Assembly (NCBI RefSeq): GCF_014207355.1
Contig: NZ_JACHEF010000001.1
Span: 310,001 to 374,000, forward strand
Direction of reading: 5' to 3'
From: Mesorhizobium sangaii
Lineage (GTDB): Bacteria; Pseudomonadota; Alphaproteobacteria; Rhizobiales; Rhizobiaceae
Length of the DNA stretch: 64,000 bases
Under the pieces are notes generated by a model. It had not been told where the DNA came from. It saw nothing but the letters and a program-made list of their open reading frames with translations, and ran no database searches. Positions within the stretch are counted from its first letter, which is position 1, and every line of letters starts with the position of its first letter. The translations under genes were made by a program, and so were the position numbers. Of the stretch, positions 9,907-19,049 are shown piece by piece.

Positions 9907-10737
9907 ATGCCGCGGTATTTGCGCCTCGCCCTTTTTCTGGGTGGCCTGCTGGCCATCTGCGCCATCAATGGTCCGGCCAGGGCAACCGATGTCGAGGATC
10001 TCTATCAGTCGCAGACCATCGTCAACGGTAAGTATGAAAAGCACCGCGAGGTCGGCTTCAAGTTCTGCCTCGACGCGGTCCTGGTCCGGGTTTCCGGCGA
10101 TCAGCGCCTGCCGGCGAAACCTGAGATGACGGCACTGCGCGACAAGGCCGGCAGCTTCGTCGCCAGCTTCAGCTACCGCGACCGCATGGAAGGCATTCCC
10201 AACCATGACGATCAGGGCACGTATGATCGGCCTCACAATCTCTATTGCCAGTACAAGCCGGAGGTGATCGACCCGGTGCTGGCCTCGCTCGGCAGCAAAC
10301 CGTGGCTGACCGAGCGGCCACGGCTGGCGGCGTTTTTGGCGACCGAGCGCGCCATCAGGCATTTCGCGCTCGATGCCGCTGACGAGCGCGGCGTGCTGAT
10401 GCGCGAGTCGTTTGGCAACGCCGCTGCGCCGCTCGCCATGCGGGTGACTTTTCCGACAGCAGTGCTGCTGTCGCAGGCGGGACTGGACGACAGGACGCTG
10501 CGCGACGCCGACATGGCAGTGCTGGACACCACCGCGAAGAAGGCCGGCGCCGATCAGGCGCTTTCCGGCACCCTGGTGTGGAGCGACAAGGAGTTCGGCT
10601 GGATTGCCGACTGGCGGCTGGCAATGGCCGGCAAGACCTATACCTGGCAGGTTCGCGGCGTTTCCTTCGACGAAGCTTTCCGCTTTGCCATGAGGGGCGC
10701 GGCGCAAATCCTGTCGGGCAATGGGCAACCGGAATAG
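9907..10737 (+). CDS. DUF2066 domain-containing secreted protein
   Basis: 276 residues with a signal peptide (LALFLGGLLAICAINGPARA). The mature domain begins with the VDLY-type segment VEDLYQSQTIVNGK and contains the FSYRDRMEGIP, PWLTERPRLAAFLATE and ERGVLMRESF blocks typical of DUF2066 proteins. These are periplasmic proteins of unknown role. It ends 86 bases before hemB on the same strand and may share its transcript. Confidence 0.8.
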   Translation: MPRYLRLALFLGGLLAICAINGPARATDVEDLYQSQTIVNGKYEKHREVGFKFCLDAVLVRVSGDQRLPAKPEMTALRDKAGSFVASFSYRDRMEGIPNHDDQGTYDRPHNLYCQYKPEVIDPVLASLGSKPWLTERPRLAAFLATERAIRHFALDAADERGVLMRESFGNAAAPLAMRVTFPTAVLLSQAGLDDRTLRDADMAVLDTTAKKAGADQALSGTLVWSDKEFGWIADWRLAMAGKTYTWQVRGVSFDEAFRFAMRGAAQILSGNGQPE

Positions 10738-10823
10738 GGCTCTGTCTGATCGCTGGCACAAACGTGTCGCATTGGTCAGCGGCAAGGGCTCGTGGTAAAA
10801 GCCGCCGAACGAGAGTTTTGGCG

Positions 10824-11879
<1,056 letters not shown>

Positions 11880-12081
11880 TTTTCTCTTCCCACCGATGGC
11901 CGGTCGCAGCAGGCAAGGCCGGCGACCTCCTCGATATCCATGAACAATTTCCGGCTTCCGGACGGGCGCCCGCGCGAGGGTCGTTGGACCAATCGCCGGG
12001 GTTTGCTGCATCCAAATAAACCGCTTGCATTTCGCAATCAGTTTGCTACTGCTAGCGCAACTGGTTATGGAGGAAGCTTTC

Positions 12082-12726
12082 ATGTCCAAACTTCGCGTCA
12101 ATGCTTTCACCCTGTCGCTCGACGGCTACGGCGCCGGGCCGGATCAGGATCTGCAAAATCCGCTCGGTGTCGGCGGGGAAGCTCTGCACAAATGGGCCTG
12201 GAGCACCCGCACCTTCCGCACGATGTTCGGCGAAGAGGGCGGCGCGACCGGCACTGACGAGGACTTTGCAGCGCGCAGCTTCGAGAATGTCGGTGCCTGG
12301 ATCCTCGGCCGCAATATGTTCGGACCGATCCGGGGCGAATGGCCTGACGATAGCTGGAAGGGCTGGTGGGGTGATAACCCGCCCTACCATGTGCCGGTTT
12401 TCGTGCTGACACACCACAAGCGGGCATCCCTGCCCATGGAAGGCGGCACAACCTTCCATTTCGTCACAGACGGTATCCATTCGGCACTTGAACAAGCCAA
12501 AGCGGCGGCAGATGGCAGGGACGTGCGGGTTGGCGGCGGCGTCGCCACCATCCGGCAATATCTGCAGGAGAAACTGATCGACGAGATGCATCTGGCGATC
12601 TCGCCGCTGCTGCTCGGTGCCGGCGAGAACCTTTTTGCCGGCCTGAACATGCCCAAGCTTGGCTACCAATGCAGCGAACAAGTGGCGACAGCGCTCGCCA
12701 CTCATGTGGTCATCAAGCGGGTTTAG
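12082..12726 (+). CDS. Dihydrofolate reductase family protein (RibD C-terminal-like)
   Basis: 214 residues of DHFR-like fold: start MSKLRVNAFTLSLDGYGAG, then WILGRNMFGPIRGEW, a TDGIHSALEQAKAAA segment, VRVGGGVATIRQYLQ and EMHLAISPLLLGAGENLF. This is the pattern of the YyaP/YwjB-type reductases that share the RibD C-terminal domain. The substrate is unknown; it is not a folate-pathway DHFR by length or motifs. ATG 12082 has GGAGGA upstream. It converges on ppk2, with a strong hairpin between. Confidence 0.82.
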   Translation: MSKLRVNAFTLSLDGYGAGPDQDLQNPLGVGGEALHKWAWSTRTFRTMFGEEGGATGTDEDFAARSFENVGAWILGRNMFGPIRGEWPDDSWKGWWGDNPPYHVPVFVLTHHKRASLPMEGGTTFHFVTDGIHSALEQAKAAADGRDVRVGGGVATIRQYLQEKLIDEMHLAISPLLLGAGENLFAGLNMPKLGYQCSEQVATALATHVVIKRV

Positions 12727-12732
12727 GCCAGG

Positions 12733-12765
12733 CGCCACCTTCTCCCCCTGTGGGAGAAGGTGGCG
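12733..12765. terminator. 14-bp hairpin between convergent genes
   Basis: CGCCACCTTCTCCC and its exact reverse complement with a 5-base loop. It starts 7 bases after the DHFR-family stop and ends 10 bases before the ppk2 stop. No T tract follows on either side. The sequence type is also a common rhizobial dispersed palindrome, so it may be both a repeat and a two-way terminator. Confidence 0.7.
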
Positions 12766-12774
12766 TTGGCGTTC

Positions 12775-13695
12775 TCAATACTTCTCCGGCACGTAGAGTT
12801 CGCGAGGCAGCGTCTGGCGCTCGTATTCGGGATTGAAGACGCGCTCGGGCAGTGTGATCTCCTCGTGCGGCACCTCTTCATACGGCATCTGCTTGAGCAG
12901 ATGGTCGATGCAGTTCAGCCGCGCCCGCTTCTTGTCGTTGCCCTCGACGATGAACCAGGGCGCTTCGGGAATGTTGGTGCGAGCGAAGGTCTCTTCCTTG
13001 GCCTTGGTGTACTGTTCCCAGCGCACGCGCGACTGCAGGTCCATCGGCGACAGCTTCCACTGCTTCATCGGATCATGGATGCGCATCAGGAAGCGCATTT
13101 GCTGCTCCTCGTCGGTGATCGAGAACCAGTATTTGACCACGGTGACCCCCGAGCGGACCAGCATGCGCTCGAACTCCGGCACGTCGCGGAAGAATTCTTC
13201 GACCTGATCGGGCTCGGCAAAACCCATCACCCGTTCAACACCGGAGCGGTTGTACCAGGAGCGGTCGAACAGCACGATTTCGCCGCCGGCCGGCAGATGC
13301 GGCACATAGCGCTGGAAATACCATTGCGACTTCTCGCGCTCGGTCGGTGCCGGAAGGGCGACGACGCGGCAGATCCGCGGATTGAGCCGCTGGGTGATGC
13401 GCTTGATGACGCCACCCTTGCCGGCGGAGTCGCGGCCCTCGAAGATCACCACCAGCTTCTTCTTGTGATAGGCGACCCAGGACTGCAGCTTGATCAGTTC
13501 GGACTGCAAGGTGATCAGGTCGCGAAAATACTGCATGCGATCGATCGATGGCGGATGCGAGTTCTTGTAGATCTTGGCGATCTCCATCGACAGCGCCGGC
13601 TCCGACATTTCGAGCTCATAGTCCTCGTCGAGCGTGTCGGCGAGCTCGGCTTCGAGCCAGTCCCTGGCAGGAGAATTCTGTTTTAGCTCGGTCAT
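12775..13695 (-). CDS. ppk2: Polyphosphate kinase 2 (PPK2)
   Basis: 306 residues. PPK2 enzymes move phosphate between polyphosphate and nucleoside phosphates. Walker A is EGRDSAGKGG (about 86-95) and Walker B FDRSWYNR (143-150); the lid region follows with arginines typical of the family. The C-terminal PPEE-type tail is replaced by ITLPERVFNPEYERQTLP, as in class I proteins. The frame continues upstream to 13857, but ATG 13695 (MTELKQNSPARDW) fits known N-termini and has GGAG upstream. Confidence 0.93.
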   Translation of the reverse strand: MTELKQNSPARDWLEAELADTLDEDYELEMSEPALSMEIAKIYKNSHPPSIDRMQYFRDLITLQSELIKLQSWVAYHKKKLVVIFEGRDSAGKGGVIKRITQRLNPRICRVVALPAPTEREKSQWYFQRYVPHLPAGGEIVLFDRSWYNRSGVERVMGFAEPDQVEEFFRDVPEFERMLVRSGVTVVKYWFSITDEEQQMRFLMRIHDPMKQWKLSPMDLQSRVRWEQYTKAKEETFARTNIPEAPWFIVEGNDKKRARLNCIDHLLKQMPYEEVPHEEITLPERVFNPEYERQTLPRELYVPEKY

Positions 13696-13962
13696 ATCAG
13701 CTGCTCCGCTTGCAAGCCCCGTCAATCCACGTCCGGCGCCCCCCCCTGGCCTGCTTCCCGGAGTGGCAACACCTGAGCCGACTTCAATATAGGCCGGCAG
13801 TGACGGTTTTATTGCAGTGTGGGGGGAGACTGCCGCCACTACAATTCCGCGAGGCATGCTCGATCCATCGTCGTGGCATGGCGACAGACGGCTTGAATTG
13901 TCCTACAAATGTGGCGAGCCCGTTCGGGCACTGCCTTTCAACAACAAATCGCGAGGACTGAC

Positions 13963-15006
13963 ATGGAATACCGCACCCTCGGCCGTTCCGGCTTGAAAGT
14001 TTCGACCCTGACCATGGGCACCATGACCTTCGGCGGTGCCGGCGCATTTTCGGCTGTCGGCAAGACCGACCTCGACGAGGCGCGCCGGATGATCGACATC
14101 TGCATCGATGCCGGCATCAATGTCATCGACACTGCCAATGTCTATTCAAACGGCATTTCCGAAGAGATCATCGGCGAAGCGCTCGGCGGCAAGCGCAAGG
14201 GCGACGTGCTGATCGCCTCCAAGGCGCGTATGCGGATCGGCAAAGGCCCCAACGACGAAGGCCTGTCGCGCTATCACCTGATCCGCGAATGCGAGAAGAG
14301 CCTGAAGCGGTTGAAGACCGATGTCATCGACATCTACTTCCTGCACGAATGGGACGGTACGACACCGCTCGAGGAAACCATCGCCGCGCTCGACACGCTG
14401 GTTGCCCAGGGCAAGGTCCGCTATGTCGGCTGCTCCAACTATTCCGGCTGGCAGGTGATGAAGGCGCTGGGCATCAGCGACAGCCATCAACAGCCGCGCT
14501 TCGTCACCCAGCAGATCCACTACACGCTGGAAGCGCGCGAGGCGGAATATGAATTGCTGCCGATTTCGGTCGACCAGGGGCTGGGTGTGCTGGTCTGGAG
14601 CCCGCTTGCAGGCGGATTGCTGTCCGGCAAATACCGCCGCGACAGCCCGACCGCCCGCCAGCTCGCCGGCTGGTCGGAACCGCCGATCCGCGACGAGGAC
14701 CGGCTCTGGCGGATCGTCGATGTCCTTGCCGAGATCGGCGCGCAGCGCGGCGTGTCGGCGGCCCAGGTGGCCCTGGCCTGGCTGCTCGGCCGGCCGGCGG
14801 TCAGTTCGCTGGTGATCGGAGGCAGGACCGAAACGCAGTTCCTGGACAACATCGCCGCGGCAAGCCTGGTGCTGACCGGCGAAGAGCGTGGCCGCCTCGA
14901 TGCGGTCAGCCGGCCGCCTTTGCTCTATCCCTACTGGCATCAGCAACTGACGGCAAAGGACCGCTTCGGTGCCGCCGATCTGGTGATTGACCGCAGCGGC
15001 GTGTGA
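13963..15006 (+). CDS. Aldo/keto reductase
   Basis: 347-residue TIM-barrel oxidoreductase using NADPH. Start MEYRTLGRSGLKVSTLTMGTMTFGG, then the catalytic Asp/Tyr segment NVIDTANVYSNGISEEIIGEAL, Lys in VLIASKARMRIG, and His in IYFLHEWDG; the cofactor segment IGGRTETQFLDN lies near the C-terminus. The substrate cannot be told; this subgroup (YajO/L-glyceraldehyde-type) acts on various aldehydes. ATG 13963 with AGGA upstream. Confidence 0.9.
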   Translation: MEYRTLGRSGLKVSTLTMGTMTFGGAGAFSAVGKTDLDEARRMIDICIDAGINVIDTANVYSNGISEEIIGEALGGKRKGDVLIASKARMRIGKGPNDEGLSRYHLIRECEKSLKRLKTDVIDIYFLHEWDGTTPLEETIAALDTLVAQGKVRYVGCSNYSGWQVMKALGISDSHQQPRFVTQQIHYTLEAREAEYELLPISVDQGLGVLVWSPLAGGLLSGKYRRDSPTARQLAGWSEPPIRDEDRLWRIVDVLAEIGAQRGVSAAQVALAWLLGRPAVSSLVIGGRTETQFLDNIAAASLVLTGEERGRLDAVSRPPLLYPYWHQQLTAKDRFGAADLVIDRSGV

Positions 15007-15337
15007 CAACAGGAGGTTTCCGGGCGGAGCTCGGCGGACGAAGTCCGCACTTAACCCGTGATATAGCGCCTGCGGCGCGATATCGCGCACGACGTTTCGC
15101 GCGTAATAAAAAAACCCTTGCGGTCGTTCGCTGTATGGTGGCCATGGTTCACTTGATCAAACAAACGCGGGATCTTGATGCGTTGGCGCGCTGGCCCCCT
15201 ACACCATTGTGCCGCGCATCTTGCAAGCCGGACCATCATTGACGCGAACGGCCGGGCACGATCGCTTCAGCTGTTGTGTTTGACGGCTAATGCTCCTAGG
15301 CAGGGTCAGAGCCGCAAGGCAGTGAAAAGGAGCCGAT
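15007..15337. other. Gene-free stretch with an imperfect hairpin
   Basis: 331 bases without a convincing gene. Just after the reductase stop an 11-bp near-perfect inverted repeat (GATATAGCGCC / GGCGCGATATC, about 15060-15084) may end its transcript. The remainder is the leader of the small gene at 15338; nothing else is seen. Confidence 0.5.
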
Positions 15338-15490
15338 ATGGCGCGACCACCAAACTACGATCAGGAACGCAAGGAACGCGACCGCCAGAAGGCGGCCAAG
15401 AAGGCTGAAAAGCTGGCGGCCAAGGTTGCCGCGCGCGAGCGTTCGAAGCCCGAAGACGAGACTGAAACCGAAACCGAAACGGCAAAGTGA
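15338..15490 (+). CDS. 50-residue highly charged small protein
   Basis: MARPPNYDQERKERDRQK onward, then an Ala/Lys helix and an acidic ETETETET tail before the TGA. Of 50 residues about half are charged, with no hydrophobic core, so it is probably one long helix plus a disordered tail. AAAAGGAG lies seven bases before the ATG, an excellent ribosome site, which together with biased codons supports a real gene. Similar short proteins occur in rhizobial genomes, but I know no function. Confidence 0.7.
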   Translation: MARPPNYDQERKERDRQKAAKKAEKLAAKVAARERSKPEDETETETETAK

Positions 15491-15544
15491 CGGCAAAAGG
15501 CCCGCGCATGCGGGCCGTGCCTCATTCCAGATTGTCGCCTTGGA

Positions 15545-15805
15545 TCAGGCCGGGGCCTTGTCGCTGACAAAGACGTCCACTTCGCGCGCCGCCGCAATGA
15601 AGGCGCGCCTGGCGTTCATCGCCGGCTTGTCGCCGGCCAGCGCATCGTGACAGGCCTGCAGGGCCGCGCGATGCTTGGGGCTGCGTTTGCCGGGCCAGCT
15701 GTTGAGCAAGTAATCGGAAGCTTCACGAGCCGTACGCAAGAGCTGAGTGCTCCCCGCTGTGACTGACTTGACGGTCACGGGTGTTTCAAATCGGTTGTTT
15801 TCCAT
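15545..15805 (-). CDS. DUF982 family small protein
   Basis: 86 residues from ATG 15805: MENNRFETPVTVKSVTAGSTQ, then the family-typical TAREASDYLLNSWPGKRSPKHRAALQACHDAL and a C-terminal ARRAFIAAAREVDVFV. DUF982 proteins are numerous in Rhizobiales, of unknown function. The frame is open upstream to 15895, but the usual DUF982 start is at this ATG. Confidence 0.85.
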   Translation of the reverse strand: MENNRFETPVTVKSVTAGSTQLLRTAREASDYLLNSWPGKRSPKHRAALQACHDALAGDKPAMNARRAFIAAAREVDVFVSDKAPA

Positions 15806-15898
15806 CGCCGCTCTTACGCCATCGGTGTCCGCGAAGCGAGGCCGAAAGTGGACGGCGCGCCCAGACGCCGCCTTTTGCGCAGCACATACCGACATGCC

Positions 15899-16564
15899 TT
15901 AAGCGGCGATGACAGCAAAACCCCTGGCGCGAAGACCGCGCCTGTCGTTGGCGAGCGACGTCACCAGGCGGTCGCGGCTACCGACGATGTGGGCCGAAAG
16001 CAGGCGCGCGGCCTGATCGGCGTCGCCGAGGCGTGCCGCTGCCAGAATTGCGCGATGTTCGGCCCAGGCGCGTGCAAGGGCCGCCTCGTCGCGAACCTCC
16101 AGCCAACGGGCCCGCGACAGGCGCGTCATGGCATCGCGGACCGCCCGGAACAGGAATTCGTTGCCTGATAAGCGCGCCAGTTCGATGTGAAAATCCATGC
16201 CAATACGATGCCATTCCTCGCGTGGCGTGTCGGTGTCGCAGGAATCGAGCATCGCCTCGATCACATCGACTGCGCTGCGGTCCGCCAGGGTACATGTCAG
16301 GCGAAGGGCTGCAACCTCGACCGCCTCCCGGTAGACGGCAATCTGCTCGAGCTCGGCCAGGTTGATCGGCGACACGGTCCAGCCACGGCCGTCCCTGCCG
16401 ACCAAGCCCTCGGTCTCGAGCCGGAGCAGCGCGGCCCTGACCGGGGTTCGCGACGCGCCGAAGCGGCTTTCGATCCAGCGCTCGGTGAGTTTCTCGCCGG
16501 GACCGATCTCGAGGCCCAGGATCATCTGGCGAAGCTGTTTTTCGACGCTCTGCATCTGCGACAT
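15899..16564 (-). CDS. GntR-family regulator with FCD domain
   Basis: 221 residues: N-terminal winged HTH (LRQMILGLEIGPGEKLTERWI, RFGASRTPVRAALLRLETEGLV) and a C-terminal FCD ligand-binding domain with the metal-binding pattern (FHIELARLSGN, EHRAILAAARLGDADQAARLLSAHI). It is divergent from the MFS exporter at 16746, with a palindromic element between, so it most likely represses the exporter until its ligand binds. The ligand is unknown. Confidence 0.9.
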   Translation of the reverse strand: MSQMQSVEKQLRQMILGLEIGPGEKLTERWIESRFGASRTPVRAALLRLETEGLVGRDGRGWTVSPINLAELEQIAVYREAVEVAALRLTCTLADRSAVDVIEAMLDSCDTDTPREEWHRIGMDFHIELARLSGNEFLFRAVRDAMTRLSRARWLEVRDEAALARAWAEHRAILAAARLGDADQAARLLSAHIVGSRDRLVTSLANDRRGLRARGFAVIAA

Positions 16565-16670
16565 TGTCGTTCCCGTTTTCTGACCGTTGGATGGCGATCG
16601 GTTTCTGGCCGCGCTTCCCGGTCACGTTTGAGAGGGTCGCATTGACAGCACCCACGCTTGCGTCCATGAC

Positions 16671-16702
16671 GGATACCATCTTGGTATCCCAAAACGGTAT
16701 CC
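16671..16702. promoter_or_regulatory. Candidate operator of the GntR regulator
   Basis: A palindrome GGATACC-N5-GGTATCC (16671-16689) is followed seven bases later by a third GGTATCC (16696-16702). It lies in the 181-base gap between the divergent gntR and MFS genes. The position and symmetry fit autorepression plus control of the exporter. Confidence 0.5.
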
Positions 16703-16745
16703 GCAGCAACCGCCAACACGGCATTGCTCGGACAGGACGCATGAC

Positions 16746-18002
16746 ATGCAGAACACGCCCCCGACGACCGACAGCACCTACAACATCCACTGGCGGCGTA
16801 ATCTGTTCGTTTGCTTCGCCGGTTCGTTCTCGACACTTATCGCCATGACGCTGCTTTTGCCGTTCCTGCCGCTCTATATCGAGCAGCTCGGCGCTGAAGG
16901 CCACGCGGCCATCGTGCAATGGTCGGGGATCGCCTATGGCGCGACCTTCTTCGCGGCGGCACTCGTGGCGCCGCTGTGGGGACGTCTGGGCGACCGCTAC
17001 GGCCGCAAGGTGATGTTGGTCCGCGCCAGCTTCGGCATGGCCATATGCATGTCGCTGACCGGCATGGTGCAGACCGTCTGGCAGCTGGTGCTGCTGCGGC
17101 TGCTGATCGGCTTTGCCGGCGGCTATTCCTCGGGATCGACCATCCTGGTCGCCATGCAGACGCCCAAGGAGCGCTCCGGCTGGGCATTGGGCCTGCTGTC
17201 GGCCGGTATCACCGGTGGGGCACTGGTCGGCCCGCTGGTTGGCGGCGCCCTGCCGCCGCTGATCGGCATCCGAGCCACCTTCCTGCTGTCCGGCGGCGTC
17301 ATCTTCCTGGCATTCCTGGCGACCACGTTTCTGATCAAGGAGAACCCCCGGCCGAAAGCGACGGCCGCCGCATCGAAGGACAAGCCGAAAGGCGGCTGGG
17401 CGCAAATCCCCGACAAACGGCCTGTCATCGCCATGCTGGCGACCGGCATGCTGTTGAGTTTCGCCACCATGTCGATCGAGCCGATCATCACCGTCTATGT
17501 GCAGCAGTTGATCGAAGACCAGAGCCGTGTCACGCTGATATCTGGCGTCGTCATGTCGGCGGCGGCGCTTGGCGCCATCCTGTCGGCTTCACGCCTGGGG
17601 AAACTCGCCGACCGCATCGGCCATTGGAACGTCATCATCGGCGCGCTTGCCGTCTCGGCGCTGCTGCTGATCCCGCAGGCCTTCGTCACGCAGAGCTGGC
17701 AACTCATCGGCCTGCGCTTCCTGATGGGCCTGGCGCTGGGCGGGCTCCTGCCCTGCATCACCAGCGTCATCCGCCACAATGTTCCCGACGGCGTCGGCGG
17801 CAATGTGCTCGGTCTCTCGATCTCAGCCCAGTATGTCGGACAGGTCGCCGGCCCCTTGCTCGGCGGATTTGCCGGCGGCCATTTCGGCATGCGCTCGGTG
17901 TTTCTGGGCACATCGGTCTTGATGGCCGGCGGCGCGGTGTATAACTGGCTGGCACAATCGCGCCGCGAGCAGGACATGCTCGCCAATGCCGGCAAGCCCT
18001 GA
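16746..18002 (+). CDS. MFS multidrug-type efflux transporter (DHA1-like)
   Basis: 418 residues with 12 hydrophobic helices in two halves. The MFS signature is PLWGRLGDRYGRKVMLV between helices 2 and 3, with the antiporter-type motif GLLSAGITGGALVGPLVGG in helix 5. These point to a proton-driven exporter of the DHA1 group. ATG 16746. It is divergent from the GntR gene and followed after 42 bases by the DUF423 gene, probably one transcript. Substrate unknown. Confidence 0.88.
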   Translation: MQNTPPTTDSTYNIHWRRNLFVCFAGSFSTLIAMTLLLPFLPLYIEQLGAEGHAAIVQWSGIAYGATFFAAALVAPLWGRLGDRYGRKVMLVRASFGMAICMSLTGMVQTVWQLVLLRLLIGFAGGYSSGSTILVAMQTPKERSGWALGLLSAGITGGALVGPLVGGALPPLIGIRATFLLSGGVIFLAFLATTFLIKENPRPKATAAASKDKPKGGWAQIPDKRPVIAMLATGMLLSFATMSIEPIITVYVQQLIEDQSRVTLISGVVMSAAALGAILSASRLGKLADRIGHWNVIIGALAVSALLLIPQAFVTQSWQLIGLRFLMGLALGGLLPCITSVIRHNVPDGVGGNVLGLSISAQYVGQVAGPLLGGFAGGHFGMRSVFLGTSVLMAGGAVYNWLAQSRREQDMLANAGKP

Positions 18003-18044
18003 CCGAATTGGGTCGCATGCCTTGAACGTCACGGAGCCCCAGAC

Positions 18045-18419
18045 ATGAGCACGGCCGAGCAATCTTCCGTCAACAGCGGCCGGTTCCTCGTCCTGGCTGG
18101 CGGCCTCTGTGGCGCCGCCGGCGTGGCGCTGTCGGCCGCGGCGGCGCATCTGGGCGGTGCCTTTGTCGGCACTGCCGCATCCTTCTTGCTCATGCACGCG
18201 CCGGTCTTCCTCGCGACCGGATTGCTTGGCGCGAACCGGGCGCTGCGCATCGGCAGCCTGATCCTGCTGGTTGGGCTTTTGTTGTTCTGTGGCGATCTGC
18301 TGGCCCGCGACTTCCTCGGTTCGCGACTGTTCCCGCTGTCGGCGCCGATCGGCGGCACCTTGCTCATCGCCGGCTGGCTGGTGATCGCCGGCTCGGCGCT
18401 GGTGCGCGCGCGTTCCTGA
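18045..18419 (+). CDS. DUF423 family membrane protein
   Basis: 124 residues, four helices. The start FLVLAGGLCGAAGVALSAAAAH and the end LSAPIGGTLLIAGWLVIAGSAL are the two conserved blocks of DUF423 (YgdD-like) proteins. Function unknown. GGAG upstream of ATG 18045; likely co-transcribed with the MFS gene. Confidence 0.82.
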   Translation: MSTAEQSSVNSGRFLVLAGGLCGAAGVALSAAAAHLGGAFVGTAASFLLMHAPVFLATGLLGANRALRIGSLILLVGLLLFCGDLLARDFLGSRLFPLSAPIGGTLLIAGWLVIAGSALVRARS

Positions 18420-18542
18420 TCGGACTGCGCCAGCAGCCTTGGGTCGATGTCTCCGGGGGTCGATGTCTCCGGGCGCCCTGTCTGGGACCGGTCCCATTCG
18501 CGAAAACCTACGCAAGCATCGCAAACCTCGTCTGTGGAACAA

Positions 18543-18692
18543 TCAATCCTGTCGGCGCTCAGGCTGATCGAGCACTTCGCGATTGTGCCGCCGCAGCTTG
18601 GCCAATAGACGCCTCTCCGGTCGCCTGGACGCCGGCGCGATGCCCCAGTAGTTGCGGTAGATGTCTTCGAACAGATAGCTCACGGGATGCAT
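18543..18692 (-). CDS. 49-residue small protein, paralogue of the next gene
   Basis: Starts MHPVSYLFEDIYRNYWGIAP and continues with an Arg-rich helix (SRRPERRLLAKLRRHNREVL) to TGA. GGAG lies six bases before the ATG at 18692. It is a clear paralogue of the small gene at 18751-18894: 12 of the first 18 residues are identical. Both are preceded by the same LacI-type operator. It has no transmembrane segment or signal peptide. I do not recognise the family. Confidence 0.72.
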   Translation of the reverse strand: MHPVSYLFEDIYRNYWGIAPASRRPERRLLAKLRRHNREVLDQPERRQD

Positions 18693-18710
18693 GATGCACT
18701 CCTTTCAATT

Positions 18711-18724
18711 TTGAATCGATCCAA
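18711..18724. promoter_or_regulatory. LacI-type operator site 1
   Basis: TTGAATCGATCCAA, a near-palindrome centred on CG, as bound by LacI-family regulators. It lies 19 bases upstream of the first small gene's start. Confidence 0.65.
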
Positions 18725-18750
18725 TCGGCGCGCACGTAAAGGCAGTCCGA

Positions 18751-18894
18751 TCAGCTCCGTTTGCGCTCCAGGAGTGACCGCAGTTCGCGAACCCATGGGC
18801 TGTCCCTCTCGCGGCGCTTCTGCGTCGTGACTGTCGAGCCGATGCTCCAGTCGTTGCCGTAAATGTCCTGGAAGAGATAGTTGACGGGATGCAT
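18751..18894 (-). CDS. 47-residue small protein, paralogue of the previous gene
   Basis: Starts MHPVNYLFQDIYGNDWSIGS, then QKRRERDSPWVRELRSLLERKRS. GGGAG precedes the ATG at 18894. The N-terminal half matches the 18543-18692 protein; the C-terminal half keeps only the basic, helical character. Tandem duplication followed by divergence of the tails is the simplest explanation. Its promoter region holds operator sites 2 and 3, shared with the divergent lacI-type gene. Confidence 0.72.
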   Translation of the reverse strand: MHPVNYLFQDIYGNDWSIGSTVTTQKRRERDSPWVRELRSLLERKRS

Positions 18895-18916
18895 GACACA
18901 TCTCCCTTTCCTGATA

Positions 18917-18930
18917 TTGAATCGATCCAA
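18917..18930. promoter_or_regulatory. LacI-type operator site 2
   Basis: TTGAATCGATCCAA, identical over all 14 bases to site 1, 23 bases upstream of the second small gene. Confidence 0.65.
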
Positions 18931-18950
18931 TCATATGAGCAAACGCCCTC

Positions 18951-18964
18951 TTGGATCGATTCAA
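18951..18964. promoter_or_regulatory. LacI-type operator site 3
   Basis: TTGGATCGATTCAA, the exact reverse complement of sites 1 and 2, 20 bases from site 2 and in the divergent promoter region. Confidence 0.65.
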
Positions 18965-18999
18965 AGATACACCTCGTCAGCTCACGGTTCAAGCAAAAT

Positions 19000-19013
19000 T
19001 TGAACCGATCCAA
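19000..19013. promoter_or_regulatory. LacI-type operator site 4, in the regulator's own promoter
   Basis: TTGAACCGATCCAA, one base different from sites 1 and 2, 36 bases before the lacI-type start codon. It also forms the right arm of GGTTCAA-N7-TTGAACC (18986-19006). Fits autoregulation. Confidence 0.6.
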
Positions 19014-19049
19014 CGAAAGTGTTAGATAGGATGAATTCAGGAGACGAAG

